A DNA stretch of 64,000 nt from Nonomuraea candida (GCF_000725485.1 NZ_JOAG01000012.1:1-64000), one strand, 5' to 3'; positions 34,022 through 42,703 are shown, counted from the first letter of the stretch. Made by a program: numbers and translations. The notes: generated by a model from the sequence alone, not told the origin.

Positions 34022-35608
34022 ATGGCACCACAAACGGGGAGAATCTATGGCAGACGCCGCCGCAGACGCTGGCCGTGGGCGGTGGCGGCCGTGCTGGTCC
34101 CGGCCGTCGCGGCGGGCGGCGTCATCTGGGCGCTGCGGACGGAGGGCTCGCCCGAGGAGACCGCCGACCGCTACCTGGCCGCCTGGTCGGCCCAGAACTA
34201 CGCGGCCATGCGGGCGCTGGTCGCCGACCCGCCCGCCGACTTCGAGAGCCGGCACCGCGGCTTCCTCTCCGGCGTCAAGGCCACCGGGGCGGCCTTCCGC
34301 CGGAAGGAATCGGCGCGGACCGTCACCGACGCCACCGACGCCGAGGTCGTCACCTTCACGGCCGGGGTGAGCGGGGCGCGGAGCTTCGACTACGACGGCC
34401 GGCTCCGGCTCGTCGAGCGCGACGGCACGTGGAAGGTGGCCTGGACGGCCGCCACCCTCCACCCCCTGCTGAAGCAGGGCCGGTCCCTGCGGCTGGTCAC
34501 CGAGCAGCGGGAGCCGGCCCGGGTCCTGGCCGCCGACGGCACCGAGGTCAACCACCCGGGCGCCCCCGGGTCGGTGCAGCAGCTCATCGAGGGCATGCGG
34601 CAGACCTTCCCCGGCCGCTTCGCGGCGGCCGGCCGTACCAGGATCGACCTCTTCCAGGGCGACGAGCGGGTCAAGACGGTCGTGGCCCCGGCCACCACCA
34701 AGCCGATCCGGACCACCCTCGACCTGAAGGTGCACGCGGCGGGGGCCGCGGCGCTCAAGGGCGTGGACAAGCCGGCCTCGCTGGTGGCCCTGCGGGCCTC
34801 GACCGCGGAGATCCTGGCCGTGGTCAACGCGCCGGGCGGGTTCAACCGGGCGCTGCTCGGCAAGTACCCGCCGGGCTCGACGTTCAAGGTCGTGACGGCC
34901 TCCGCGCTGGTCGCCGGCGGCGTCGAGCCGGACCAGCAGGTCACCTGCCCGGCCGAGAAGAACATCGGCGGCTTCCCGTTCCACAACGCGGGCTTCAAGG
35001 ACTACGGCACGCTCTCCTTCAGGAACGCCTTCGCGCACTCCTGCAACACCACGTTCGGGGAGCTGAGCGTGGCCGAGCTGAACGGCGGGCGGCTCGGCGA
35101 GGTGGCCGAGAGCTTCGGCTTCGGCACCCCGATCACGCCGGGCGTGCCGGCCGTGCGCGCCGAGTTCCCCGCCCCCAGGGACGACACCGACCTGGCCTCG
35201 GCCTCGATCGGGCAGGGCAGGGTGCTGGCGAGCCCGCTGAACATGGCCTCCGTCGCCGCCGCCATCGCCTCCGGCTCGTGGATCCCGCCCAAGCTGGTCA
35301 CCGGCGAGCCGATCCCCGGCGCGCGGCCGGACCGGCCGCGCCCGCTGGAGGAAGGGGTGGTCAAGGCGCTGCGCAGCCTCATGCCCGCCGTCGTCACCGA
35401 CGGCACCGCGCACGGCGCCAGCTTCCCGCCGGGCTCGGCGGGCAAGACCGGCACGGCGGAGTACGGCTCGGGCAAGGAGCCGCCCGCGCACTCGTGGTTC
35501 ATCGGGTACAAGGGCGACGTGGCGTTCTCGGTCATCGTGGAGGGCGCCGGCGCCGGCTCGGCCGTGGCGGCCCCCATCGCCGCCCGCTTCCTGCGCGCCC
35601 TCGCCTGA
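34022..35608 (+). CDS. Penicillin-binding protein, MecA-type transpeptidase
   Basis: A 528-residue protein with an Arg-rich cytoplasmic tail, one membrane anchor (about 17-36), an NTF2-like domain (about 43-150), a short linker and an intact transpeptidase domain: STFK (286-289, PPGSTFKVVTA), SCN (340-342) and KTG (475-477, AGKTGTAEYG). It cross-links peptidoglycan outside the membrane. ATG 34022 is taken because the earlier in-frame region is unrelated. It is a paralogue of the inactive lipoprotein at 10504. Divergent from the LysR/beta-lactamase-like pair, so possibly co-regulated with it. Confidence 0.93.
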   Translation: MAPQTGRIYGRRRRRRWPWAVAAVLVPAVAAGGVIWALRTEGSPEETADRYLAAWSAQNYAAMRALVADPPADFESRHRGFLSGVKATGAAFRRKESARTVTDATDAEVVTFTAGVSGARSFDYDGRLRLVERDGTWKVAWTAATLHPLLKQGRSLRLVTEQREPARVLAADGTEVNHPGAPGSVQQLIEGMRQTFPGRFAAAGRTRIDLFQGDERVKTVVAPATTKPIRTTLDLKVHAAGAAALKGVDKPASLVALRASTAEILAVVNAPGGFNRALLGKYPPGSTFKVVTASALVAGGVEPDQQVTCPAEKNIGGFPFHNAGFKDYGTLSFRNAFAHSCNTTFGELSVAELNGGRLGEVAESFGFGTPITPGVPAVRAEFPAPRDDTDLASASIGQGRVLASPLNMASVAAAIASGSWIPPKLVTGEPIPGARPDRPRPLEEGVVKALRSLMPAVVTDGTAHGASFPPGSAGKTGTAEYGSGKEPPAHSWFIGYKGDVAFSVIVEGAGAGSAVAAPIAARFLRALA

Positions 35609-35687
35609 ACCCGCCCGCCTCCCGCGCACCCCTGAACTCGCCCTCTTCCCGCGCGCCCTCACCTGCCCCCTGGGGGTCGTCGGAGAG

Positions 35688-36407
35688 CTATCCGGCCGCG
35701 CGGTCCGCCGGGGCGGTCAGCGCGGCCACCGCCGCCACCACCTCGGCGGCGTCGGACAGGTCGGGCAGCACGATGTCGGCCCCGGCCTCCCGCAGCTCGG
35801 AGGCCACCGACCGCCCCGAGGCGACCCCGATCATCGCGGCCCCGCCGATCTTCGCCGCCTGCACGTCGCGCGTCGAGTCCCCGATCACGACGGTGTTGGC
35901 CGCGGTGAACGGCGTGCCCAGCCGCTGCCTGGCCCGCGACTGCGCGACCTGCAAGAGGGTCGCCTTGGGGTAGACCTCCTCGCCGTACCCCCCGAGCTCG
36001 AAGTCGACGTGCTTGTCGAGCCCGAACGCCTTCAGCTTGTGCACCGCGTTGCTCTTGATCGTCCCGGTCAGCACCGTCTGCACCACGCCGTCGAGCCGCG
36101 ACACCGAGCGCAGCGCGTCCTTGGCCCCGGGCATCATCCGCCCCTCCTTCGCCAGCCGCCCCCGCCGGTCGGCGAAGGCCGTGGCCAGCGCCGACAGGAA
36201 CCGGGGCAGGTGGTCGTCCTCGGCGACGACGCCGTTGACGGCGAGCGTCTCGAAGACGATCTCGGAGTCGGGCCGGCCCAGCGGGGGCACGAGCTTGACC
36301 AGCGGACGCCCGGTCACCCGGCGGAACGCCTCGGCGTAGGCGTCTCTGGTCACGATGGCCACGTCGACCAGCGTGAGATCGACGTTCCACAACACCAGGC
36401 GGTTGAT
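35688..36407 (-). CDS. HAD-superfamily protein with Asp-to-Asn change at the nucleophile
   Basis: A HAD hydrolase-like protein (about 239 residues from 36407). Motif I, normally DxDxT, reads NVDLT (codon AAC for the first position); motif II LTGTIKSN, a motif III Lys and motif IV VVIGDSTRD look normal. The loss of the nucleophile suggests little phosphatase activity unless the Asn deamidates. The start is unclear: a perfect AGGAGG (36413-36418) lies 5 nt before ATC 36407, the only sensibly spaced codon; TTG 36482 or GTG 36395 are the conventional options. Confidence 0.75.
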   Translation of the reverse strand: MNRLVLWNVDLTLVDVAIVTRDAYAEAFRRVTGRPLVKLVPPLGRPDSEIVFETLAVNGVVAEDDHLPRFLSALATAFADRRGRLAKEGRMMPGAKDALRSVSRLDGVVQTVLTGTIKSNAVHKLKAFGLDKHVDFELGGYGEEVYPKATLLQVAQSRARQRLGTPFTAANTVVIGDSTRDVQAAKIGGAAMIGVASGRSVASELREAGADIVLPDLSDAAEVVAAVAALTAPADRAAG

Positions 36408-36498
36408 GGCTGCCTCCTGAGAGATCCCCTGCGAAGGGTACGCCCGTCGCCCCGGATCAGGGCTCTCGGCCGGGCCATTCAAGCACGGCAGAGCGCGT

Positions 36499-37125
36499 TC
36501 AGGCGTAGTCGAGCGCGTCGGCGAGCCGGTCGACCACCGGCAGGCCGGTCTCCTTGAGCTGCTCCCTGGTGGTCATCCCGCCGGTGTAGAGCACCGCCCT
36601 GGCCCCCACGTGCCGCGCCGCGAGCCCGTCGTCCACGCTGTCGCCGATCACGAGGATCTCGCTCGGGTCGACGCCGATGGCCTTGATGTGCGCGGCCATG
36701 TGCGCGGCCTTCTCCCCGCCGAGGGCGCCGACCAGGCCGTCGATCCTGGTGAAGTGCCCGCTGATGCCGAACGAGTCGACCTTCGGCACCAGGTGGTCGT
36801 GCGGCGCCATGGAGCAGAGCGACTGCGTGCCCGGCCAGCTCTTCAGCACGACCTCGGCGCCCGCGGCCAGCTCGCACACGTCGCAGAGCCGGTAGTAGTG
36901 CCGGTGGAAGCCGTCGTCGAGCGCCTGCCACTCGCCCTCGGCGAGCCGGCGGCGGAGCAGGCGCTCGTAGGCGAGCCAGACGGGGCGGGTGTAGACGGCG
37001 CGGAAGCCGTCGAGCGTCAGCTCGGGCAGCGCGTACGGCTTGAAGATCTCGTTCGTGGCTCCGACCACTGCCTCGGAGTCGTGAAAAAGGGTGCCGTTCC
37101 AGTCCCAGACAATGTGCTTCGTCAT
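36499..37125 (-). CDS. HAD-family hydrolase (DWNGT type)
   Basis: A 208-residue HAD-IA-like hydrolase. Motif I is VWDWNGTLFHD: the nucleophile Asp is kept and the second Asp is Asn, a variant I have seen in this branch. Motif IV is ILVIGDSVDDGLAA. ATG 37125 (or 37128) follows TAGGCT by a few bases with no ribosome-binding site, so the message is probably leaderless. The substrate is unknown. It lies 91 bp upstream of the second HAD gene in the same direction. Confidence 0.88.
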   Translation of the reverse strand: MTKHIVWDWNGTLFHDSEAVVGATNEIFKPYALPELTLDGFRAVYTRPVWLAYERLLRRRLAEGEWQALDDGFHRHYYRLCDVCELAAGAEVVLKSWPGTQSLCSMAPHDHLVPKVDSFGISGHFTRIDGLVGALGGEKAAHMAAHIKAIGVDPSEILVIGDSVDDGLAARHVGARAVLYTGGMTTREQLKETGLPVVDRLADALDYA

Positions 37126-37205
37126 CATGCCTAGCCTAACCGGCAAGCATGACATTCCGGGCAACCGGCGCCACCATCGGGCGGCCGCCGGCCGCCCGCC
37201 CGGTG

Positions 37206-37715
37206 TCACGGACGCAGCAGGTCAGGGATCTCCTGGGTGGCGTACCACATGAGCTCGTGGGCCTCGGCCCCGTCAACGGTGAAGCGCGCGTCGTCGTCGC
37301 CCGCGTCGGAGGCGGGCAGCGCGGCGATGGCGGCCTCGACGTCGGGCACCGCCTCCTCGTCGTCGATGTGCACCGCCGCCACCTTGGCCATCGGGATCGG
37401 CGCGGAGAGATGCACCCGGCCGCGCTCCTCCAGCTCGGCGCGGGCCGTGGCGGAGCGCTCGGGCACCTCGGCCGCGACGACCACCCGGCGGGGCGCGGGC
37501 GACAGGCCGTCGGCGCGGTCGGCTGCCAGCATGCGCAGCGAGGCGCGGGCCGCCTCGGTGAGCGCGACGTATTCGAGCTCCTCGGTGTCGCCCGAGGCGT
37601 ACCACTCGATCAGCGCCGGGGTCACCGCGTAGCCGGTCAGCGGGGCCGGGCCCAGCTCTCCGGCCTCGACCGCCGCGGCCAGGGCCGGGAGGGTGCACGG
37701 CAGATAGACGCGCAT
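37206..37715 (-). CDS. DUF6912 family protein
   Basis: A 169-residue soluble protein starting MRVYLPCTLPALAAAVEAGE and ending WYATQEIPDLL, a form conserved in actinobacteria and, to my recollection, classed as DUF6912. No catalytic motif was seen. ATG 37715 is preferred over 37790 because the conserved family starts there and GGAAAGG lies upstream. It is read in the same direction as the flanking HAD genes. Confidence 0.8.
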   Translation of the reverse strand: MRVYLPCTLPALAAAVEAGELGPAPLTGYAVTPALIEWYASGDTEELEYVALTEAARASLRMLAADRADGLSPAPRRVVVAAEVPERSATARAELEERGRVHLSAPIPMAKVAAVHIDDEEAVPDVEAAIAALPASDAGDDDARFTVDGAEAHELMWYATQEIPDLLRP

Positions 37716-37830
37716 GACGAACCTTTCCAAGAACGTGCGAGGGCTCCGCTGCGGGAGATCAGCCTCACCATAGCGCCTGGTCAAGAGCACGGCTGCGGCC
37801 CGCCCGCGCGGGGGCGGGCCGCTCGCCGCG

Positions 37831-38469
37831 CTACTTGCGCAGGGTGCGGCGGAGCATGGTCTCCAGCTCGCCGATCGTCGTCGCCGGGTCGCGGTGGTGG
37901 ATGCCGGTGATGCCGAGCGCGCGGGCGGCCACGATGTTGGCCTCGATGTCGTCGATGAAGACGCACTCCTCGCCGGCCAGGCCGATCCGGTCGAGCGCGT
38001 GGTGGAAGATGCGCGGCTCGGGCTTGCGCATGCCGACCTCGCCGGAGATCACGACCGCGTCGAAGATCTCGTCCCAGCCGTCCCGGGGGTAGGTGTTGGA
38101 CCAGGAGTTGGACAGCAGGCAGGTCTTCACGCCGCCGTCGCGTACGTCGCGCAGCATGTCGTACATGGCGTCCACCCGCTCGAACCCCGCGAACATGCGG
38201 TCCAGCAGCCCTTCGGCGACCGGCGGCACCCCGTCCAGGGTCACCAGCCGGGCGGCGAGGTCGCGCTCGAAGGCGGCGCCGTCGATCTCGCCGCGTTCGA
38301 GGGCGTGGACGAGGTTCTCGCCGTCGCCCTCCCGGTAGGCGTGGTCGATCAGCTCGCGCATGACGGCGTAGTACTGGGCCGGCTCGATCCGGTCGGCCGC
38401 GATCCACCGTGCGATGGAGTCGGAGAGGCTGGTCGTCAGCACCCCGCCCCAGTCAATGAGAACCCCCAT
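37831..38469 (-). CDS. HAD-IA family hydrolase (DWGGV type)
   Basis: A 212-residue hydrolase: motif I LIDWGGVLT (nucleophile Asp with Gly at the second position, as in the epoxide-hydrolase-N-terminal-like group), motif II LLSNSW, motif III Lys in GMRKPEPRIF, motif IV CVFIDDIEANI. ATG 38469 sits 8 nt after AGGA; ATG 38475 is possible. TACCCT upstream resembles a -10 box. Substrate unknown. Confidence 0.88.
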   Translation of the reverse strand: MGVLIDWGGVLTTSLSDSIARWIAADRIEPAQYYAVMRELIDHAYREGDGENLVHALERGEIDGAAFERDLAARLVTLDGVPPVAEGLLDRMFAGFERVDAMYDMLRDVRDGGVKTCLLSNSWSNTYPRDGWDEIFDAVVISGEVGMRKPEPRIFHHALDRIGLAGEECVFIDDIEANIVAARALGITGIHHRDPATTIGELETMLRRTLRK

Positions 38470-38562
38470 AACCATCGTCCTAGGGTAGAGCGTCTCAGAA
38501 ACGGTTTTAGCGCGACTCATCTCTTTATTTACTAACAAAACCCCACAAAAGGAGTGTCCGAA

Positions 38563-38574
38563 ATGCCGGGTTAA
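38563..38574 (+). other. Micro-ORF (Met-Pro-Gly-stop) upstream of the orphan atpB
   Basis: ATGCCGGGTTAA is preceded by AAAAGGAG at 8-nt spacing and ends 41 bp before the atpB start. The fit to a ribosome-binding site plus start makes a translated leader peptide plausible, but it is very short. Confidence 0.4.
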
Positions 38575-38615
38575 GGTGTCTTTCCAGCGAAAGTCGCTAC
38601 CCAGAAGGGACCGCC

Positions 38616-39410
38616 GTGCCGACGACGATCCTGATCACCTCCCCTGAAGAGTGGACCCCTCCGGGCTCCGAGCTCTTCCAGTTCGCCCCCATCATCCCCG
38701 GCGGGCCGGCGTGGTTCACCAAACCGGTCCTCATCGCCCTGCTCAGCGCGGTCATCGTCATCGCCCTGTGCTGGGCCGCGTTCGCCAGACCGAAGATCGT
38801 GCCGAGGGGCTGGCAGAACCTCGGCGAGTACGCCTACGACTTCGTACGCGACCAGATCGCCCGCCCCAGCCTCGGCAGGCACGCGGACCGCTGGATGGGC
38901 CTGCTCCTGACGATCTTCCTCACCGTGCTCGTCTGGAACCTGATGGGCGTCATCCCGTTCGTCCAGTTCCCCGTGGCCGCGCACATCGCCTTCCCGGTGG
39001 TGCTGGCCGTCTCCGTCTACGTCATCAAGGTCTACCTCGGCGTCCGGCACCACGGTGTGCGCGGCTACCTGCGCGGCATCGTGCACCTGGAGGGCATGCC
39101 CGGCTGGGCGTACGCCGTCTACGCCCCGCTGATCCTCGCCGAGGTGTTCGTCAACTCGCTGTTCACCCACTTCATCCGGCTGTTCGCGAACATGTTCGCC
39201 GGCCACATGCTGGTGGCCTTCTTCAGCTCGGTCGGCTTCTGGTTCCTGTTCGAGCGGCTCACCCCGCTCGGCGTGGGCCTGGGCGTGCTCGGCGTGGCGA
39301 TGACCATCGTGATCACCGCGTTCGAGATGTTCATCCAGTTCCTCCAGGCGTTCCTGTTCGCCATGCTCGCCGCGATGTTCATCGCCAGCGGGCTGGAGGG
39401 CTCGCACTAG
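38616..39410 (+). CDS. atpB: F0F1 ATP synthase subunit a homologue, orphan
   Basis: A 264-residue membrane protein with the a-subunit signature HFIRLFANMFAGHMLV (the essential Arg and the conserved Asn) and the second half-channel helix AFEMFIQFLQAFLFAMLAAM with the conserved Gln. It looks fully functional. It is isolated, with no other atp gene within 20 kb either side, so it is probably a second copy beside the main atp operon (inference). The GTG start follows GAAGGGA. Its stop overlaps the stop of the convergent nagZ-like gene in CTAG. Confidence 0.9.
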   Translation: MPTTILITSPEEWTPPGSELFQFAPIIPGGPAWFTKPVLIALLSAVIVIALCWAAFARPKIVPRGWQNLGEYAYDFVRDQIARPSLGRHADRWMGLLLTIFLTVLVWNLMGVIPFVQFPVAAHIAFPVVLAVSVYVIKVYLGVRHHGVRGYLRGIVHLEGMPGWAYAVYAPLILAEVFVNSLFTHFIRLFANMFAGHMLVAFFSSVGFWFLFERLTPLGVGLGVLGVAMTIVITAFEMFIQFLQAFLFAMLAAMFIASGLEGSH

Positions 39411-40702
39411 TCCCCCGCGCGGGCGGCCAGCCTGCGGTGCTCGGGCGAGCGCAGCACGTCGGCCGCCCGCCGCGCCGAGGCCACGGGCGCCTCGGTCAGC
39501 AGCCCCCGGTTGTGCTTGAGCGTCAGCAGCCGGGTGACCGACTGGTCGAGGCGCTCGGCGGAGATCCGGCCCGACTTCACCGCCGCCAGCACCGCCCGGT
39601 AGGCCCTGGGCAGGTTGTTGGGCATGAGCAGGATGTCGGCGCCGGCCAGCACGGCCCGCACCGCGATCTCGCCGTCGTCGTACTTCTTGCGCACCCCGCC
39701 CATGTTGAGCGCGTCGGTCGAGATCACGCCCTTGAAGCCGAGCTTGTCGCGCAGCAGGCCGGTCAGGATCGGCTTGGACAGCGTGGCCGGGTCGCCGGAG
39801 GGGTCGAGCTTGGGGAAGACGATGTGGGCGCTCATCACCGCGTCCACCCCCGCGTCGATCGCGGCCCTGAACGGCGGCGCGTCGATGCGCTCCCACTCCG
39901 CCTTCGTGTGCTTGATCACCGGCAGCCCGGTGTGGCTGTCGACGTTGGTGTCGCCGTGGCCGGGGAAGTGCTTGGCGGTGGCGGCGATCTTCGCATCGCC
40001 GAAGCCCTTGACCGCCGCGGCCACCATCTTCGCGACCCGCTTCGGGTCGTCGCCGAAGGCCCGGCGGCCGATGACGGGGTTGCGCGGGTTGACGTTGACG
40101 TCGGCGACGGGGGCGAAGTCGAGGTTGACGCCGAGCGCGCGCAGCTCCTCGCCGGTCGCCCTGGCCACCTCGCGGGACAGGCCGGTGTCGCCGGTCGCCC
40201 CGATCTCGCCGGCGCCGGGGAAGTCCGTCATGAGGGCGGACATCCTGGACACCAGGCCGTTCTCCTGGTCGGTGCTGATCAGCAGCGGCACCTTCCCGGA
40301 GGCCCGCTGCAGGCCGTTGGTGAGGCCGACGACCTGGCTGACGCTCTTGACGTTCTGCGGGAAGAGGATCACGCCGCCCAGGTGGTATTTGGCGATCACC
40401 TTGGCCGGGGTCCTGGCGGAGTATCTGGCCTGGTTCTCGCCGGAGACGGTGTCGGCCGTGGTGCCGTACAGGACGGGCATGAAGAGCTGGCCGACCTTCT
40501 CCTCGGTGCTCAGCCGCGCCAGCACGCGCTGCACCGGGCTCTGCTGGGGCGTCGTGCTGACCGTCCGCGGCGACGGGAGCGACGTCCGCGCGGGCGGGGC
40601 GGCCTTGCCTCCGGTCGGCTCCGCGCCCACCGAGCCGCCGCCACCGCCGCACGCGGCGAGCGCGATCACCAGAAGCCCTGCCGTACCGATCCGTCCACGC
40701 AT
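39407..40702 (-). CDS. nagZ: Beta-N-acetylglucosaminidase, glycoside hydrolase family 3 (NagZ-type) lipoprotein
   Basis: A 431-residue lipoprotein (LAACGG lipobox) with a GH3 TIM barrel: STDQENGLVSRM, KHFPGHGDTNVDSHTGLP (the NagZ Asp-His loop) and the nucleophile region GVISTDALNMGG. It should release GlcNAc from peptidoglycan or chitin fragments outside the membrane. ATG 40702 is chosen; 40720 adds six residues. Next to the GlcNAc PTS genes, so its product is likely imported by them. Confidence 0.92.
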   Translation of the reverse strand: MRGRIGTAGLLVIALAACGGGGGSVGAEPTGGKAAPPARTSLPSPRTVSTTPQQSPVQRVLARLSTEEKVGQLFMPVLYGTTADTVSGENQARYSARTPAKVIAKYHLGGVILFPQNVKSVSQVVGLTNGLQRASGKVPLLISTDQENGLVSRMSALMTDFPGAGEIGATGDTGLSREVARATGEELRALGVNLDFAPVADVNVNPRNPVIGRRAFGDDPKRVAKMVAAAVKGFGDAKIAATAKHFPGHGDTNVDSHTGLPVIKHTKAEWERIDAPPFRAAIDAGVDAVMSAHIVFPKLDPSGDPATLSKPILTGLLRDKLGFKGVISTDALNMGGVRKKYDDGEIAVRAVLAGADILLMPNNLPRAYRAVLAAVKSGRISAERLDQSVTRLLTLKHNRGLLTEAPVASARRAADVLRSPEHRRLAARAGD

Positions 40703-40764
40703 GACATCAAAGGTATCCATGTGACGACCCGGCTCGGGCAGGCGCTTACCGAAACCGGGCGGAA

Positions 40765-42426
40765 CTACAACCCCAGCCTGTCGAGTCCGGGCAGGTGGGC
40801 GCGGGCCAGGGCGCGCGCGTCGGCCGACGAAGATCCCGTGCGCGCCGCCTCCGCCGCGTCCCGGCACTGCTCCAGCGTGTGCGCGGCCAGCCCGGCGCGC
40901 ACGGCCGCCAGCGCGGAGGGCGCCATCGACAACGAGGTGGCCCCGAGCCCGGTCAGCACGCAGGCCAGGCCGGGGTCGGCGGCGGCCTCGCCGCAGATCC
41001 CGCACGGCTTGCCGGCCCGCGCCGCGGCCCGCGCGGTGGTGGCGACCAGGTCGAGCAGGGCCGGCTGCCAGGGATCGTGCAGCGCGCTCATCGCGCCGAG
41101 CTGGCGGTCGGCGGCGAAGGTGTACTGGCTCAGGTCGTTGGTGCCGATCGAGACGAAGTCGACCAGGTCGAGCAGGTCGTGGGCGCGCAGCGCGGCGGAC
41201 GGGATCTCGATCATCACGCCGACGTCCGTCAGCCCCTTGTCGCCGCACTCCCTGGCGAACCACGCGGCCTCCTCGGCCGTGGCCACCATCGGCGCCATCA
41301 CGCGCACCCCGCCGACGGCCGCCAGCGCGTCGAGCTGCACGTCCATCACCTCGGGGTAGCGGGCGAACCTGCGCAGCCCCCGCTCCCCCAGCGCCGGGTT
41401 CGCCTCGGGGGACGCGGGCAGGAACGCCAGCGGCTTGTCCGCGCCGCCGTCGAGCGTGCGCACCACCACCGGGCCGCCGGGGAACGCCTCCACCGCCGCC
41501 CGGTAGGCCCGCTCCTGCTCCTCTGCGGAGGGCGGCTCGGCCCGGTCGAGGAAGAGGAACTCGGTCCGGTAGAGCCCGACGCCCTCGGCCCCCGCCGCCA
41601 CGGCGGCGTCCAGCTCGGCCGGGCCGCCCACGTTGGCCAGCAGCGGCACCGCGTGGCCGTCGGCGGTCACGCCGGGTCCGGACCATGACGCGAGGGCGGC
41701 CTGCCGGGCGGTGGCGGCGCCGACCGCGTCGGCCACGTCCGACTCGGCGGGCTCCACGCGCACCTCGCCGGAGGTGCCGTCCACCATGACCTGCACGCCG
41801 CGCGGGATGCGGGTCGCGCCGGGACAGGCCACGACGGCGGGCAGCCCCATCGACCTGGCCATGATCGCGGTGTGGCTGGTCGGCCCGCCCTCCTCGGTGA
41901 CGAACGCGACCACGTCGTCCCTGGACAGCAGCGCGGTGTCGGCGGGGGCGAGGTCTCTGGCGACCAGCACGTACGGCTCCGCCGGCGCGACCGGCAGCCC
42001 CGGCATGGCCTGCCCGTTGAGCAGCGCGATCACGCGGTCCCTGATGTCGCCCAGCTCGGCCGCCCGCTCACCGAGGTATCCGCCGGACCCGGCCAGCACG
42101 TCCCGATATTTCGTGAAAGCCTCGAAGACCGCCCGGGGGGCGGCCAGGCCGCGGTCGATCAGGGATCTCACCTTCACGACCAGACCGGGGTCCTCGGCCA
42201 TCAGCGCCTGGGCCTTGAGGATCTCCTCGGCCTCGCCGCCCGCCTGGTTGCCGCGGGCCTCCAGCTCGCCCGCGACCTGCGTGAGCGCGGCCATCGCGCG
42301 CTCTTTCTCCTGCTCCGCCTCACCGGTGTAGGTGGCGCCCTCGGGGGGTTCGGGCACGGAGACGGTCAGCACATAAGAGGGGCCGTGCCCGATGCCCGGG
42401 CTGACCCCCACCCCCCGGAGGTTCAT
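40765..42426 (-). CDS. ptsI: PTS enzyme I (phosphoenolpyruvate-protein phosphotransferase)
   Basis: A 553-residue enzyme I. Active-site His185 is in GGPTSHTAIMARSMGLPAVV. The PEP-binding barrel shows GVGLYRTEFLFLDR, DGGADKPLAFLP and the C-terminal CGICGEAAADP with the catalytic Cys. It passes phosphate from PEP to HPr. Its ATG overlaps the ptsH stop (ATGA). Confidence 0.97.
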   Translation of the reverse strand: MNLRGVGVSPGIGHGPSYVLTVSVPEPPEGATYTGEAEQEKERAMAALTQVAGELEARGNQAGGEAEEILKAQALMAEDPGLVVKVRSLIDRGLAAPRAVFEAFTKYRDVLAGSGGYLGERAAELGDIRDRVIALLNGQAMPGLPVAPAEPYVLVARDLAPADTALLSRDDVVAFVTEEGGPTSHTAIMARSMGLPAVVACPGATRIPRGVQVMVDGTSGEVRVEPAESDVADAVGAATARQAALASWSGPGVTADGHAVPLLANVGGPAELDAAVAAGAEGVGLYRTEFLFLDRAEPPSAEEQERAYRAAVEAFPGGPVVVRTLDGGADKPLAFLPASPEANPALGERGLRRFARYPEVMDVQLDALAAVGGVRVMAPMVATAEEAAWFARECGDKGLTDVGVMIEIPSAALRAHDLLDLVDFVSIGTNDLSQYTFAADRQLGAMSALHDPWQPALLDLVATTARAAARAGKPCGICGEAAADPGLACVLTGLGATSLSMAPSALAAVRAGLAAHTLEQCRDAAEAARTGSSSADARALARAHLPGLDRLGL

Positions 42427-42683
42427 GGGGTACTGGCGATCTTCGCCAGCTCGTCGAGCACCTCTTCGGAGCCCTCACCCTCCGCGGAGATCACCACGGT
42501 CTCGCCCTGACGGACGTCGAGCGCCATGATGGCCAGGATGCTCTTGCCGTTGACCGGGCCGCCGCCGTGAGGCTTCTGCACCGAGATGTCCATCGGCGCC
42601 AGCTTGGCCCGCTGAACGAACGTCGCCGCCGGCCGGGCGTGCAGCCCCACTTCCGCCGCCACGGTGACCTTACGCTCACCCAT
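42423..42683 (-). CDS. ptsH: PTS phosphocarrier protein HPr
   Basis: An 86-residue HPr with His15 in GLHARPAATF and the regulatory-Ser region NGKSILAIMAL (Ser48). It accepts phosphate from EI and gives it to EIIA. A dre-like operator lies 21-36 bp upstream of the start, so the ptsH-ptsI pair is probably under the GntR/DasR-type regulator. Confidence 0.97.
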   Translation of the reverse strand: MGERKVTVAAEVGLHARPAATFVQRAKLAPMDISVQKPHGGGPVNGKSILAIMALDVRQGETVVISAEGEGSEEVLDELAKIASTP

Positions 42684-42703
42684 GTCGTCACTCCTCCTTC
42701 TGT

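Noticed and set aside
38651..41359. 902-codon open frame across atpB, nagZ and ptsI
   Set aside because: Crosses three well-supported genes and has no recognisable domain.
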